Below, one piece after another: positions 1 to 10,932 of a stretch of 64,000 bases of DNA (position 1 is the stretch's first letter; every line of letters starts with the position of its first letter). The notes below the pieces were generated by a model. The model did no database searches, had not been told where the DNA came from, and saw nothing but the letters and a program-made list of their open reading frames with translations. The DNA comes from Coturnix japonica. Taxonomy: Eukaryota > Chordata > Aves > Galliformes > Phasianidae. The position numbers were made by a program, and so were the translations under genes. The stretch is taken from positions 48,051 through 112,050 of the forward strand of contig NW_015439876.1 in assembly GCF_001577835.2 (NCBI RefSeq), read 5' to 3'.

Positions 1-66
1 ATAGCTGCCCCATAAGAGCCCCATAAGTTCCCCATAGCAGCACCATAAGTGCCCCATAGCTGCCCC
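1..66. repeat. Short minisatellite, CCCATAAG/CCCATAGC type
   Basis: About six imperfect 10-12 bp units of the form CCCCATA followed by AG or GC. The same core on the opposite strand (CTATGGGGCA, CTTATGGGGC) recurs at 42255-42355 and, in longer units, in the large arrays from 46 kb onward. The array is cut by the window edge, so its true length is unknown. Confidence 0.8.
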
Positions 67-69
67 ATA

Positions 70-1010
70 AGTGTCCTTCTAATTCTTACCTTTGAAGGTA
101 CTTCTGTGGCAACCACTTCCCACACCTTAGGGCTAGTGGATGCCTTTACCCAAGTGTTGTGAGTCCATCCTTTCTTGCCCATCCTCACAGCTGTTTCAGT
201 CATTAGAAGTACTTGGAATACTCCTTCCCAGTCAGGTTGCAGCTTTGTCTCCTTCCCAGTCTGGATCAGCATCCAGTCCTGGCTTGAAATGGGTGAACTG
301 GAAGTTTCAAAGGTGATGTTTGTGCTGATAGTCCTTGGATCCTGGTCAGTAGCAGTTCCTGCATGTCCTCCCTTACAGTCTCCTTGTAGATGTTGGTGAA
401 GCAGGCATCTTCTGCATCTTCTAAGGGTTTGTCAGGTTCGACTGACTGGCTGCAATGTGCAGCTTCAGTTGTTTCCAAGTCAGATACTGGTTCTCCGGGA
501 GTTCCACTAAGGAAAGATACTGGGTTGACAATATTAGTCACAATTATTTCTACATCACCCTGCTCTACCAGGATGGCCTGGTATTTCAGGAATCTTTGGG
601 GTGAGAGCCAATGTCCCCCTTTTGCCTCCAATACAGTAAACACTGTATGAGATATTAAAACTGGTATCCTTTGGCCCAATGTAGATTTAAAAGCTTCTTG
701 AATATTAAGGACCAGTGCAGCCACCGCCCTCAGGCACCCTGGCCATCCCTTACTCACTTCCTTGGCAATTTGCAGCTCAGGGGTTTGGCAGATGACTTTT
801 TTCCTGGCAGTCCTTAAGGTTCAAAGTCCAGCTGTAATCTCATTTCCCAAATATGTCACTTGCTGTTATAGTTATTTGTGCTTTCTGTAAACCAAGAAAC
901 TCAGCAAACTCACAGACCATTACACAGTTCTTTTTTGTTGCTGTGGCATCCAGGTACTGCAGAAAAGTTCCACTATAAAAGTCCTCCTTTCTGATTTCTG
1001 CTGTACTGTA
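70..1010 (-). mobile_element. Class I (gamma-type) ERV pol remnant
   Basis: On the minus strand this stretch encodes protein resembling the RT-RNase H connection region of gamma-type retroviruses (for example GWPGCLRAVAAL and GGHWLSP, within about 266-757). Toward 70-350 it resembles the C-terminal tail of an integrase (DWEG followed by a GW-H-TWVK-like stretch). No LTR of this class is recognised next to it. It is a partial, broken fossil with several breaks. It lies just upstream of the first olfactory receptor gene, where the other two OR copies have a different G+C-rich block. The class rests on remembered pol motifs, so family naming needs a repeat library. Confidence 0.6.
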
Positions 1011-1253
1011 AATCATTTCATTTACCTTTGGGAAATGTTCATTTAACTCCAGAACATGAAGCTTAGGGAGATCTTACTTTCTTCTCATTTCCTAATCATA
1101 TCCCCAAACCATCCATATCCATATAATATATGGAATATTTTCATGGAGAATGAAAACTTTTCATAGTATAGTAGGAGTGTCTATAAGAATCGTCTGGACT
1201 TGTCATTATCTTCTGCACTCTGAGCAGGACTCAAAGCCCAGGAACAAAAGCAG

Positions 1254-2185
1254 ATGTCCAACAGCAGCTCCATCAGCGAGTTCCCCGGCCATTGCAGACA
1301 CGCGGCAGCTGCAGCTCCTGCACTTCTGGCTCTTCCTGGGCATCTACCTGGCTGCCCTCCTGGGCAACGGCCTCATCAGCACAGCCGTAGCCTGCGACCG
1401 CCCTGCACACCCCCATGTACTTCTTCCTCCTCAACCTGGCCCTCCTCGACCTGGGCGCATCTCCACCACTCTCCCCAAAGCCATGGCCAACACCCTCTGG
1501 GACAACAGGGCCATCTCCTACAGGATCTGCTGCACAGCTCTTTACCTTCTTCATGTCAGCAGAGTATTCCCTTCTCACCATCATGTCCTTTGATGACCGC
1601 TATGTTGCCATCTGCAAGCCCCTGCACTACGGGACCTTAATGGACAGCAGAGCTTGTGCCACCATGGCAGCAGCTGCCTGGGGCACTGGGGTTCTCAATT
1701 CTTTGTTGCACACTGCCAGTACATTTTCACTGCCTCTCTGCCAAGGCAATGTTGTGAACCAGTTTTTCTGTGAAATCCCCAAGATCCTCAAGCTCTCCTG
1801 CTCAGCCTCCTATCTTAAGGAAGTTGTGTTTATCTTTTTTAGTGCCAGTGTAGTCTTTGGGTGTTTTGTTTTCATAGTTTTCATAGTTGTGTCGTATGTG
1901 CAGATCTTCCTTGCCGTGCTGAGGATGCCCTCTGATCAGGGATAGCACAAAACTTTCTCCACATGCCTCCCTCACCTGGCCGTGGTCTCCTTATTTGTCA
2001 GCACTGGAATTTTTGCCAGCCTGAAGCCCCCGTCCATTTCCTCTCCACTCCTGGATCTGACAGTGGCACTTCTGTACTCCGTAGTTCCTCCAACAGTGAA
2101 CCCTATTATCTACAGCATGAGGAACAGGGAGATCAAGCAGGCTCTCAGCAAACTGGTGCAATACGCACTATTCCAGCTTCCATAA
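1254..2185 (+). pseudogene. Olfactory receptor pseudogene, OR14-like
   Basis: A seven-transmembrane odorant receptor of the OR14 group expanded in birds, broken. The start MSNSSSISEF is followed by a loss of sequence and a frameshift. LLHFWLFLGIYLAALLGNG (TM1), PMYFFLLNLALLDLG (TM2), YVAICKPLHYGT (end of TM3), the second extracellular loop and NPIIYSMRN (TM7) are all present but spread over more than one frame. An in-frame TAG lies near 1943, just after the position of MPSDQG, and the DRY-like motif carries an extra Asp (FDDRY). At least three frameshifts plus the stop make a working product unlikely. A probable splice acceptor (CTCTGAGCAG, about 1217-1226) precedes the ATG, as in the copy at 60.6-61.6 kb. 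Orientation is opposite to the other two OR copies. Confidence 0.9.
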
Positions 2186-2680
2186 AGTGCCCATCTTCCT
2201 CACACAACTCTCAGTGATGGTTCTTTATGTTCCATTATTTTTGTATTTTTGATTTTTTGTATTACTGTAATCTGCAAATAAGTTGCAGTTTATTTCACTA
2301 CTTCTTTCCTACCTAATTTCCATTTTCTTACTTCAGGAGCTCAAAGAAACATGGAACCATATTCCGTGAATAGGTTAAGAGATTAATAATAAGCTTTAAA
2401 AATAGACTTTTCCTTCGCTCTTCTCTCTTCCTACCTTGTCTGGGTCTGGGGGAGGTACAGCCATGGACAGCAGCACAACGTGACCTTTTCAATCCTGGTC
2501 CATTTATACAGCCACAGTACTCTCAAGTCCTCTCTTTTCTGCAGGCCTTGTGTGTCTCACAACAGTTCTGTTGTCTCTACAGCAGCACTTCAGGACAGCA
2601 GTCAGTAGCCAGCAATATGAACGGCTGTGTCAGGGCTGGTCTCCTTGCTGGCACTGTCATGGAGTTATCTAGATCAGTCT
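2186..2680 (+). other. OR 3' flank, duplicated module
   Basis: Non-coding sequence following the OR pseudogene. The part from about 2540 to 2660 matches, in reverse complement, the segments at about 37430-37560, 42780-42900 and 60130-60260. These lie 3' of the other OR copies or, at 42.8 kb, alone. The orientation agrees with each OR gene having been duplicated together with its 3' flank. No coding potential recognised. Confidence 0.65.
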
Positions 2681-2685
2681 GTGTC

Positions 2686-3545
2686 CACGACAGGGGGAGC
2701 AGTAGGCCCGTGGGCCCCATGGCCCCAAACAAATGGGAAGGGAAAAAGGAATGGGGGAGATGGGAGCTGGGCTCAAGGAAACAAACAGAGCAGCAGCAAC
2801 GACCTAAGGAGGAAAACTTGTTTTACTAACTACTATATATGGAATACCAATAGGAAAAATGACAAAACCAAGACATTCCACCCTCTATTCTACATCACTA
2901 TATCATGCTTAGAAAACATATCTGAATGCAAATAAACAGTAATTAAAATGCATTACGCACACAGTTCTTTATACATATATATATACACGGAATTACTGAC
3001 TGCACTCCCCCAACATCAAATTCCCTTGTGGTACACATTGAACATCCCCATCTCTCTGCATCGCCCACCAAGCGCACCCAGGTCCCTGGGCAAAAACAGT
3101 TCCACGGACAGGTTTGCCCTTTCCAGAGGCTGGAAGAGCCCCAAAAGCTTTTCCCAACATATTCTTTACATGTACAACAGGGACCTCATCTCCCTCTGCA
3201 GTATACAGGGGGCTGGATTGGCTAGGACCATCACAATTGACAGATCCTCTAGTACTGACCAACCAAGTGGCTTCTGCCAAATGCTTTACCCAGTGCTTCA
3301 GTGTTCCACCTCCCATTGCTTTCAACATAGTTTTCAACAACCCATTGTATTGATCTCTTTTACCAGTAGCTGGTGCATGGTAGGGGATATGATAAATCCA
3401 CACAATGCCATGATCTTTCGCCCAAGTATTTATAAGGGAATTTTTGAAAGTCATCCCGTTATCAGACTCTTCTTTCTGGGGTGCCATGCTGCCACAGGAC
3501 TTGTTTCTCAAGACCCAATATGGTGTTAAATTCAACAGATTTAGT
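2686..3545 (-). mobile_element. ERVL fragment: partial LTR plus integrase end
   Basis: About 2686-2870 matches the minus-strand LTR at 30307-30802 over its U5-side half. It passes into internal sequence and then, on the minus strand at 2993-3535, into the C-terminal half of an ERVL integrase: HIPYHAP, GLLKTMLKAMGGG, and the tail region with GKGKPVRG and FAQGPGC. The same region is present at 31299-31960. The element is 5'-truncated and broken. The order (integrase, short untranslated part, 3' LTR) is that of ERVL elements, which lack env. Age is probably old, since the two integrase copies differ at many positions. Confidence 0.8.
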
Positions 3546-3625
3546 GGTCAGTGACTAATTCCAGACATGTGCTGAGTCCTCCCAGAAAGTGTTTGCTCAA
3601 AGAGGGCACTCATACAAGGACAGAA

Positions 3626-4078
3626 TATCATAGAATCATAGAATCACCAAGGTTGGAAAAGACCTAAAAGATCATCCAGTCTGGCTGTTCACCTATCACC
3701 AACAGCTCCCACTAAACCATGTCCCTCAACGCAACATCCAATGATTCCTGGAACACCTCCAGGGTCGGTGAATCCACCCGTACCCTGGACAGTCCATTCC
3801 AGGTCCCAAAGTTCAGGATGTGGCATTTGGTCTTGGTGAACCTCATCCCATTGGCTTCAGCCCAGCTCTCCAGCCTGTCCAGATCCCTCAGTAGGGCCTT
3901 GCTAACTTCAGGCACATCCACACTCCCAGCCAATTTGGTGTAATTTGCAAACCTACATAGGATGCACTCAGTGCCCTCATTCAGGTCATCAATAAAGATA
4001 CTAAAGAGAACTGGCCCCAGCACAGACCCCTGGGGAACACCAGGTAGGCACACAGGTGGGCATCCAGGCGGGTCTTGA
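3626..4078 (-). mobile_element. CR1 LINE fragment
   Basis: The minus strand ends with the CR1 3' tail (ATCATAGAATCATAGAATC at the left edge). Reading inward it encodes the CR1 reverse transcriptase stretch [20 protein letters not shown] and, nearer the tail, the C-terminal [10 protein letters not shown] segment. The two parts are closer together than in a full CR1, so the copy is internally deleted as well as 5'-truncated. The catalytic Asp pair region reads FANYTK rather than FADDTK, so it is inactive. Confidence 0.85.
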
Positions 4079-4089
4079 ATATCTCCAGA

Positions 4090-4350
4090 GAAGAAGACTC
4101 CCCAACCCCTTGGGCAGCCTGTTCCAGGGTTCCATCACCCTCACTGTAAAGATGTTCTTGCACACATTCATGCCGAACTTCCTATGCTCCAGTTTCTGTC
4201 CATGTCCCCTTGTCTTTTCTCCACACACTGCTGAAAAGAGCCCTGTCTCTCCACTTTGACCCCACACCTCAGATATGAGCACTGAAATGAGAGCAACCCC
4301 CTGCACCTTTCCCCTGCGAGCAGAGCATAGCAGAGCAGAGACACAGTCCC
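4090..4350 (-). mobile_element. CR1 3'-region fragment in the left arm
   Basis: The minus strand encodes [21 protein letters not shown]-like protein, the segment before the end of CR1 ORF2 (compare [15 protein letters not shown] in the well-kept copy at 53.3 kb). It directly abuts the CR1 piece at 3626-4078. The order of the two pieces is not that of one intact CR1, so they are either two insertions or one rearranged copy. Confidence 0.6.
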
Positions 4351-4559
4351 CATGTATCATGCAGTGTTATTCTGCTTGAAAACAGAAGAGGCCAGTCTTT
4401 CTCTATGCTCCTTCTGTGGCATACTCCAGAGTTCAAGGCACTGCAAAGCTATGGCACATCTATGTTCTTGCAATGATGACACCTTAGTATGCTCTGGGCT
4501 CGCATTTCAATTGCATCTAAATAAGTCTAGGGTCATACCAGTTGACGGGAAGCTGGCAA

Positions 4560-5640
4560 ATGTTGTCTCATTGTAAGGAAGAGCAAGAAAGATGACAGGG
4601 GCAATTATGGACTTGTCAGTCTCACTCCAGTGCCTGGTAAAAATATGGAGAAAGTGATGGTGGGAGTTATGGAAAGCCATCTGAAGGACAATTCTGTCAT
4701 TGGTTGCAGCCAACGCAAGTTCCGGAGGGGAAGGTCCTGTTTGACTATAGGTCTTCTTATGACAAGGTTAGTGAATTAGTTGACCAAGGGTAGACAGTTG
4801 ATGTTATCCTTGAGGATTTCAGTAGAGCTTTCGAGACTATTTCTCACAGCACCCTTCTGGGCAGAATGTCCTGAATACGGCAGACAGAAACAGAATGTGG
4901 TGGGCGAGCTGTTGGCCAGTAGGTCAGCCCCAAAGAATTACAGTCAATGTGTTCCATCAGGCTGTTAGATGGTCACTATCAGGGTTCCGCAGGGTTCCAT
5001 TATAAGGGCCACTTCTCATTCATGTTTTTGCAGATGATTTGCATGCAGGACTAGAAGATGTTCTGAGCAAGTCTGCTGATTAGACCAGTTTAGGAGGTGC
5101 TGCTGCCTCCACTGAGGGTGGAAAGGTCTTGCAGAGAGATGTGGACAAGTCAGAAGACTGGGTACCAGTTGGTACTAAGTACCAAAGGCAAACTTATAAC
5201 AAGTGCCTGATTGTGCACCTGGGTAGGGGCAACCCTGGACATAAACATAGACTGGGTACGGGACACTGCAGAGAGGTCTGAGTGAAAAGGATTGGGGGTC
5301 CTGGTCAACATCAAATTGAACATGAGTCAGCAGTGTGTCCAGGCAGTCAGGAAGGCCAATGGTCCTTTGGAGTGCATCAAGCAATCTATTACCAGCTGGG
5401 TGAAAGAAAGGATTATCCCTCTTTGATCTGCACTGCTGCAGCATCACATGGAGCACTGAGTGAACTTCTGGGCACTGCAGAACATAAAGGACATCAAGCG
5501 ATGGGAGGGTGTGCACAGAAGGGCACTAGAACTGAGAGATCTGAAGTTCACAGTTTCACTGTGATTGACTGCTTGTTCAGACGGGGCCCTTCTCACATCC
5601 CACATCCTGTGATGAGACACAGGGCACATGTGGGTTATGA
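4560..5640 (+). mobile_element. Old CR1 LINE body in left arm
   Basis: Decayed CR1 ORF2 sequence on the plus strand. Recognisable pieces are the RT-like region near 4700-5100, RDVDKSEDWVPVGTKYQ-like protein near 5130-5200, the HLGRGNPGHKH segment near 5220, and the region with GVHRRALELRDL-like sequence near 5500. Many stops and shifts are present. The mirrored copy is on the minus strand at 8680-9720 and a further one at 44440-45030. It is older than the CR1 at 52983-53591. Confidence 0.7.
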
Positions 5641-6950
5641 ACTTGACAGCATTTCTGCAACACATGCAGAGCCTGGGATCTTCCCTTCCCATGTCTTTCA
5701 CTTAACATCATACAGACCTCCATCCTACTGCCCCAGGAAGAATCCTTAGTCAGCATGAGGTCCTCCTTGCCAAGGGTCTGGGGATCAGGGCTTGGCCTTA
5801 CTACTTCATAAGACAAAGGAGGGGTTTCTCAGCATCAGAGCCACCATGCCAGAGCCTTTCGTGGCCTGTTGTCATATCTTCCAATTATCTGCTCTAACAA
5901 GTCCCTTGGGAAGCTTACTTGGTAATGGCCCTCAGTGGGCCCATTAATAATCCAAGAAACTTCACAGTTACTTCTCACTTTGTCTTGCTGAGTACTTTGT
6001 GCAAACTTCTCTCTGCACTGGAGACTGATGAACTCAACATCAAATGCACCCTGGGGCCCATTATAACTTAAGGAGCCTCTTGTGCCTTGTGCCTTCCTGT
6101 TATCTTCTTCAGGTTTTCAGGACTTGTTCAGCAAAATGGAGAGAGCTTAAGGAACAAGAATCCAAAATGCATTTATTGTCTATTTATTTATAGTTATGTT
6201 TATACAAGAAGTTAAAGAAGCACTTTGCATCTGATGTCAATCCAGGATGTCCCCTGTGAGTTCTATTCTGTTGCTGTGTGGACAAAGTTCCTCCTCAACC
6301 TCCCCACCCCTCTTCTACTCTCATTGGCCCCATGGGACTTGCATCACTTTTCCTCACATCACTCTTCTCTGTTGTCACCCGCTCAGTGTTAAACCTCCTT
6401 TGTACCAACTCCAACTAACTCTCCTCAGAGAACCAGCTGCACACGGTCAAGGAAAGAATTCTCTTTATTTATAGCCAACAAACAGAAGGAAAGGTGATGA
6501 AATTGATTGAACGGTAAAACACAATGATCAATTGCATGCCATGTCCAAGCTGAGTCTGTTGAGATTTGTCTTTCACAATATTTGTACAAGAAATGAGTTA
6601 GACAGAGATAGGAAAGGATAGATTGAATCACAGTGAAGGAGTTGACAACAGAGTCCAACAGACTTTAGGGGATGGAGCAAATTCCAGTAATCTCCCTGAA
6701 AGTCAGAAATCAGCCAGGTAGTTGGGAGGTATCTGATTGATCAAAGAGCAAATGATGGGGAAATCTGGAGGGCAGTAAGAGGGGCACATGTTCAGATGGC
6801 CTGCTGAAAACATGCCCTTAACAATAGCCATATTTATAGGAGTAATGGAGACAACTGGTGGATGAGTGACAGCAAATAGGCAGCAGGGTAGAGCAGCAGT
6901 GGATGCCGGCCTTTAGTCACAGGGCACTGGCATTGGCACCACTGTCTGTG

Positions 6951-7225
6951 TCTCTCATGATTTTGTAATTTTTGCTATTGGTGTTCCACATCATAACATC
7001 ATGTGGAGCGCAGAGAATAACTACATGTGCCAGAGGACCTCAAGATCGGAGCAGGAAATACGTCACGGAAGTGACGCTCGCTCTCTCTCTCTCACTGCCT
7101 GGCAGTGGGTTTGGGTGTGCTTCTAAACCATGGTGCCTTCAATTTCAGAGTTGGCTTCTCAGTCTTTGAAGCCTCTCTTTCTTACTTATTTTTTTTTTTT
7201 TTTTTTTACCCCTATAATTCAAATG
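6951..7225 (+). mobile_element. Diverged LTR piece in the loop of the inverted repeat
   Basis: The stretch starting TCTCATGATTTTGTAATTTT and continuing with ATTCCACATCA...AACATCAT resembles the first ~70 bp of the ERVL LTR at 10438. It is followed by a CT-rich run (CTCTCTCTCTCTC) and a T17-18 tract near 7187-7207. It occupies the loop between the two arms. Only the U3 start is clearly homologous; the remainder is unassigned. Confidence 0.5.
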
Positions 7226-7770
7226 CCTTCAGGTACAGAGACACAGACAGTGGTGCCAATGTCATTGCCCTGCGACTAAAGCCCAGCGTCCACCGCTGCT
7301 CTTCCCTGCTGCCTAGTTGATGTCCCTCATTTTCCAGGTGTTTCCAGCTCTCCTAAATAAATGGCCTTAGTTAAGGGCATGTTTTCAACAGTTCATTTGG
7401 ACACACGCTCCTGCCAATGCCCTCCAGATTTCCCCATCCTCTGCTCTTTGTTCAGTCAGATACCTCCCAATTATCTGTCTGATTTCTTACTTACAGGGAC
7501 ATTATTGGAATTTGCTCCATTCCTCAAAATGCTGATGGACTCTGTTGTCAAATCCTTCACTGTGATTCAATCTATCCTTTCCTATCTCTGTCTAAATAAT
7601 TTCTTGAACAACTATTCCCTGTAAAATATAAAACTCAATAGACACAGCTTGGACATGCCATGCAGTTGATCACTGAGTTTTACTGTTCATTCAATTGCAT
7701 CACCTTTCCTTCAGCTTGCTGGCCAAAAAAAAAAGGGGGGGGGAATTTTTTTCTTTTCCATGTGCAGCTG

Positions 7771-8203
7771 NNNNNNNNNNNNNNNNNNNNNNNNNNNNNN
7801 NNNNNNNNNNNNNNNNNNNNNNNNNNNNNNNNNNNNNNNNNNNNNNNNNNNNNNNNNNNNNNNNNNNNNNNNNNNNNNNNNNNNNNNNNNNNNNNNNNNN
7901 NNNNNNNNNNNNNNNNNNNNNNNNNNNNNNNNNNNNNNNNNNNNNNNNNNNNNNNNNNNNNNNNNNNNNNNNNNNNNNNNNNNNNNNNNNNNNNNNNNNN
8001 NNNNNNNNNNNNNNNNNNNNNNNNNNNNNNNNNNNNNNNNNNNNNNNNNNNNNNNNNNNNNNNNNNNNNNNNNNNNNNNNNNNNNNNNNNNNNNNNNNNN
8101 NNNNNNNNNNNNNNNNNNNNNNNNNNNNNNNNNNNNNNNNNNNNNNNNNNNNNNNNNNNNNNNNNNNNNNNNNNNNNNNNNNNNNNNNNNNNNNNNNNNN
8201 NNN
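7771..8203. other. Assembly gap (433 N)
   Basis: A run of 433 undetermined bases. The gap follows a homopolymer-rich stretch (A10 then G-run then T-run at 7727-7755), a likely cause of assembly failure. The equivalent sequence can be seen in the copy at 43500-43930. Confidence 1.
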
Positions 8204-8679
8204 CAGAAGGCACAGGAGGCTCTTTAGGTTATAATGGGCCCCAGGGCACATTCGCTGCTGAGCCTGTCAACCTCCAGTGCAGAGAGAAGTTTGCACAGAG
8301 TACTCAGTAAGACACAGTCAGAAGTAACAGTGAAGTTTCTTGGAGTATGAATGGGCCCACTGAGGGCCATTAACAAGCAAGCTTCCAAGGGACTTGTTAG
8401 AGCAGATATTTGGAAGCCATGACTACAGGCACTCAAGGCACTGGCATGGTGGCTCTGATGCTAAGAAAACCTTCCTTTGCCTTACGATTCCTGACCCCTA
8501 GAACCTTGGCAGGGAGATCCTGTCCCTCATGTTGGCTCATGACCCTTCCTGGGGCAGTGGGATGGAAGTGTGTATAATGTTAAATGAAAGACATGGGGAC
8601 AGAAGATCCCAGGCTCTGCATGGGGTGTAAGGATGCTGTGAAGTTCATATCCCACGTATGCACTTTGTCTCATCTCATG

Positions 8680-9720
8680 ATGTGGGATGTGAGAAGGGCC
8701 AGTCTGAACAAGCAGTCAATCTCAATGAAACTCTGAACTTCAGATCTCTCAGTTCCAGTGCCCTCCTTTGCACACCCTCCCATAGTTTGATGTCCTTTCT
8801 GCTCTGTGGTACCCAGAAGTGCACCCAGTGCTCCAAGTGAGGCTGCAGCAGCACAGAGCAGAAAGGGTCAATCCTTTCCCTCACCCTGCTGGCAATAAAT
8901 TGCTCGATGCACTCCAGGGGACCGTTGGCTTTCCTGACTGCCTGGACACACTGCTGACTCATGTTCAATTTGATGCTGACCGGGACCCCCAATCCTTTTC
9001 AGTCAGATTTCTCTCCATTGTCCCATATCCAGTAAGTGTTTATGCCCAGGGTTGCCCCTGCCCAGGTAAAAAATCAGGCAATTGTTCATGTTATACTTCA
9101 AGCACTTGGTGCTTAGTACTACTTGGTGCACAGTTCTCTGACTTGTCCACATCTCTCTGCAAGTCCTGTCCACCCTCAGTGGAGGCAACAGCACCTCCTC
9201 ATCTGGTCTTATCAGCAGACTTGCTTAGAACATCTTCTCATCCTGCATGCAAGTCATCCACAAAAACATGAAAGAGAAGTGGCCCTAAATTGGAGCCCCG
9301 GGTAACCTTGCTAGTGACCATCTACCAGCCTGATGGAGCCCAATGACTATAGTCCTTTGGGCTTGACCTATTGACCAACTGCTCACCCACGATTTTGTGT
9401 TCCTGTCTAGCCATATGCAGGACATTCTGTCCAGAAGGGTGCTGTGAGAAATAGTATCAAAAGTTCTACTGAAATCCTCAAGGATAACAACTTCCCTTGG
9501 TCATCTAAATGGATAACCATCTCATAAAAGGACCTGAAGTTAAACATGACTTTCCCCTCAGGAACTTGTGTTGGCTGCTACCAGTGACAGAATTGTCCTT
9601 CAGGTGTTTTTCCATAACTCCCACCATCATTTTCTCCATATTTTTACCAGGCACTGGAGTGAGACTGACAGGTCCATAATTGCCTCTGTCATCTTTCTTG
9701 CTCTTCCTTACAGTGAGACA
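8680..9720 (-). mobile_element. Old CR1 LINE body in right arm
   Basis: Mirror image of the CR1 at 4560-5640. On the minus strand it encodes [19 protein letters not shown] and ASRVRERIDPFCSVLLQPHLEHW, the CR1 segment that in intact copies reads like [20 protein letters not shown]. It is disrupted by stops and shifts. It lies entirely inside the inverted-repeat arm. Confidence 0.75.
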
Positions 9721-10196
9721 ACATTTGCCAGCTTCCCGTCCACTGGTATGATCATAGATCTATATAGATGCAATTGAAATGTGAGCCCAGAGCATACCAA
9801 AGTATCATCATTGCAAGAATGTAGATGTGACATATCTTTGCAGTGCCTTGAACTCTGGAGTATGCCACAGAAGGAGCATAGAGAAAGACTGGCCTCTTCT
9901 GTTTTTAAGCAGAATAACACTGCATGATACATGGGGACTGTGTCTCTGCTCTGCTATGCTCTGCTCTCAGGGGAAATGTGCAGGGGGTTGCTCTCATGTC
10001 AGTGCTCATATCTGAGGTGTGGAATCAAAGTGGAGATTTTCAGAAGTGTGTGGAGACAAGACAAGGGGAAATGGACAGAAACTGAAGCATAGGAAATTCT
10101 GCATGAATGTGTGCAAGAACTTCTTTACAGTGTAGGTCATGGAGACCTGGAACAGGCTGCCCAAGGGGTTGGGGAGTCTCCTCCTCTGGAGATCAC

Positions 10197-10437
10197 AGAA
10201 TCACAGAATCACAGAATTGTAGGGGTTGGAAGGGACCTCCAGAGATCATCGAGTCCAACCCCCCTGCCAAAGCAGGTTCCCTACACAATATTCAAGACAT
10301 TCCCTACAGAGATATTCAAGACCAGCCTGGACACCTACCTGTGTGCCTACCTGGTGCTCCCCAGGGGTCTGTGCTGGGGCCTGCCCTCTTCAATATCTTT
10401 ATTGATTACCTGGTTCACCCAGCTAGCAATAACTTGC
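10197..10437 (-). mobile_element. CR1 3' tail and adjoining CR1 scraps
   Basis: The segment AATCACAGAATCACAGAAT followed by GGTTGGAAGGGACCTC and GAGTCCAACCC is a minus-strand CR1 3' end of a younger subfamily than those in the arms. Beyond it, plus-strand CR1 scraps resume (TGCCTACCTGGTGCTCCCC, near 10340-10400). The pattern fits one CR1 tail inserted into another CR1 at the end of the inverted-repeat arm. Confidence 0.7.
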
Positions 10438-10932
10438 TGTCATGGTTTAATACTTTTGTAATTTTGCAATCAGTATTCCACATCACAACATCATATAAAG
10501 CATGAATAATTTTACTGAATCTGCAACTTACAGAAGAAGACTACATCTCCCAGAGAACAACACGATAGGTCATGGGACCTGGACTCTATATTAACTAGGT
10601 CGCAGACTAGACTGACGTCTTTCGAGTTCTGGCGTTCAGGGGAGTGTGTGGGAGCCTTTGCCATTTCGCCTAGATTTCACAGTAGGCCTCTCAGTTATGG
10701 GACTCATTCTCTCTCCTATTCTGCTTCATTCATTAGCTCAATTTTCAAATATATTGTATTATATTGTGTTATCCTGTATTTTGATATAGTATTTAGTAAA
10801 TAAGTGTGCCTCCTTAGATCGTTGCCGCTTTTTTCTTTTCCTAATTAACTTTTTCCTTTTGGTCAAGGGCCCCTGCAGGGCCCACAGCCCCCTGTCATGG
10901 ACGCAGGTGGATTTTTCGTTCAAACCGTGACA
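10438..10932 (+). mobile_element. ERVL-type LTR (5' LTR of left element)
   Basis: A 495-bp LTR bounded by the inverted ends TGTCATGGTTT and AAACCGTGACA. A related copy of the same length is on the minus strand at 30307-30802, and pieces occur at 2686-2870, 6951-7100 and 42356-42775. An AGTAAATAAG stretch near 10795 may serve as a poly(A) signal. Internal retroviral sequence follows directly, so this is the 5' LTR. A primer-binding-like stretch (TTTTTGGTGGAGAATGCCGG) starts 3 bp after the LTR. Confidence 0.9.

Larger units (their letters stand above)
4078..6955. repeat. Left arm of large inverted repeat (module M, copy 1)
   Basis: This 2.9-kb arm is repeated in reverse complement at about 7233-10193. 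Matching landmarks are: the CR1 end (CAGCCTGTTCCAGGG at left, CTGGAACAGGCTGCC at right); a stretch encoding MYHAVLFCLKTEEASLSLC at 4352 on + and at 9932 on -; the CR1 body at 5100-5640 versus 8680-9300; the CCACTGAGGGCC-type segment near 5930 versus 8360; and the AAGGAGTTGACAAC segment at about 6630 versus 7540. The arms differ by substitutions and small indels. Two further copies, both in the right-arm orientation, lie at about 41690-45190 and 63530-64000. No functional gene recognised within it. Confidence 0.85.
7233..10193. repeat. Right arm of large inverted repeat (module M, copy 2)
   Basis: Reverse complement of the arm at 4078-6955, interrupted by the assembly gap at 7771-8203, so its full length is not visible. 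It holds the old CR1 body on the minus strand (8680-9720) and ends in CR1-like sequence at 10090-10193. The same orientation is seen in the copies at 41.7-45.2 kb and 63.5-64 kb, which suggests that this is the parental orientation and that the left arm is the inverted one. Confidence 0.85.
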
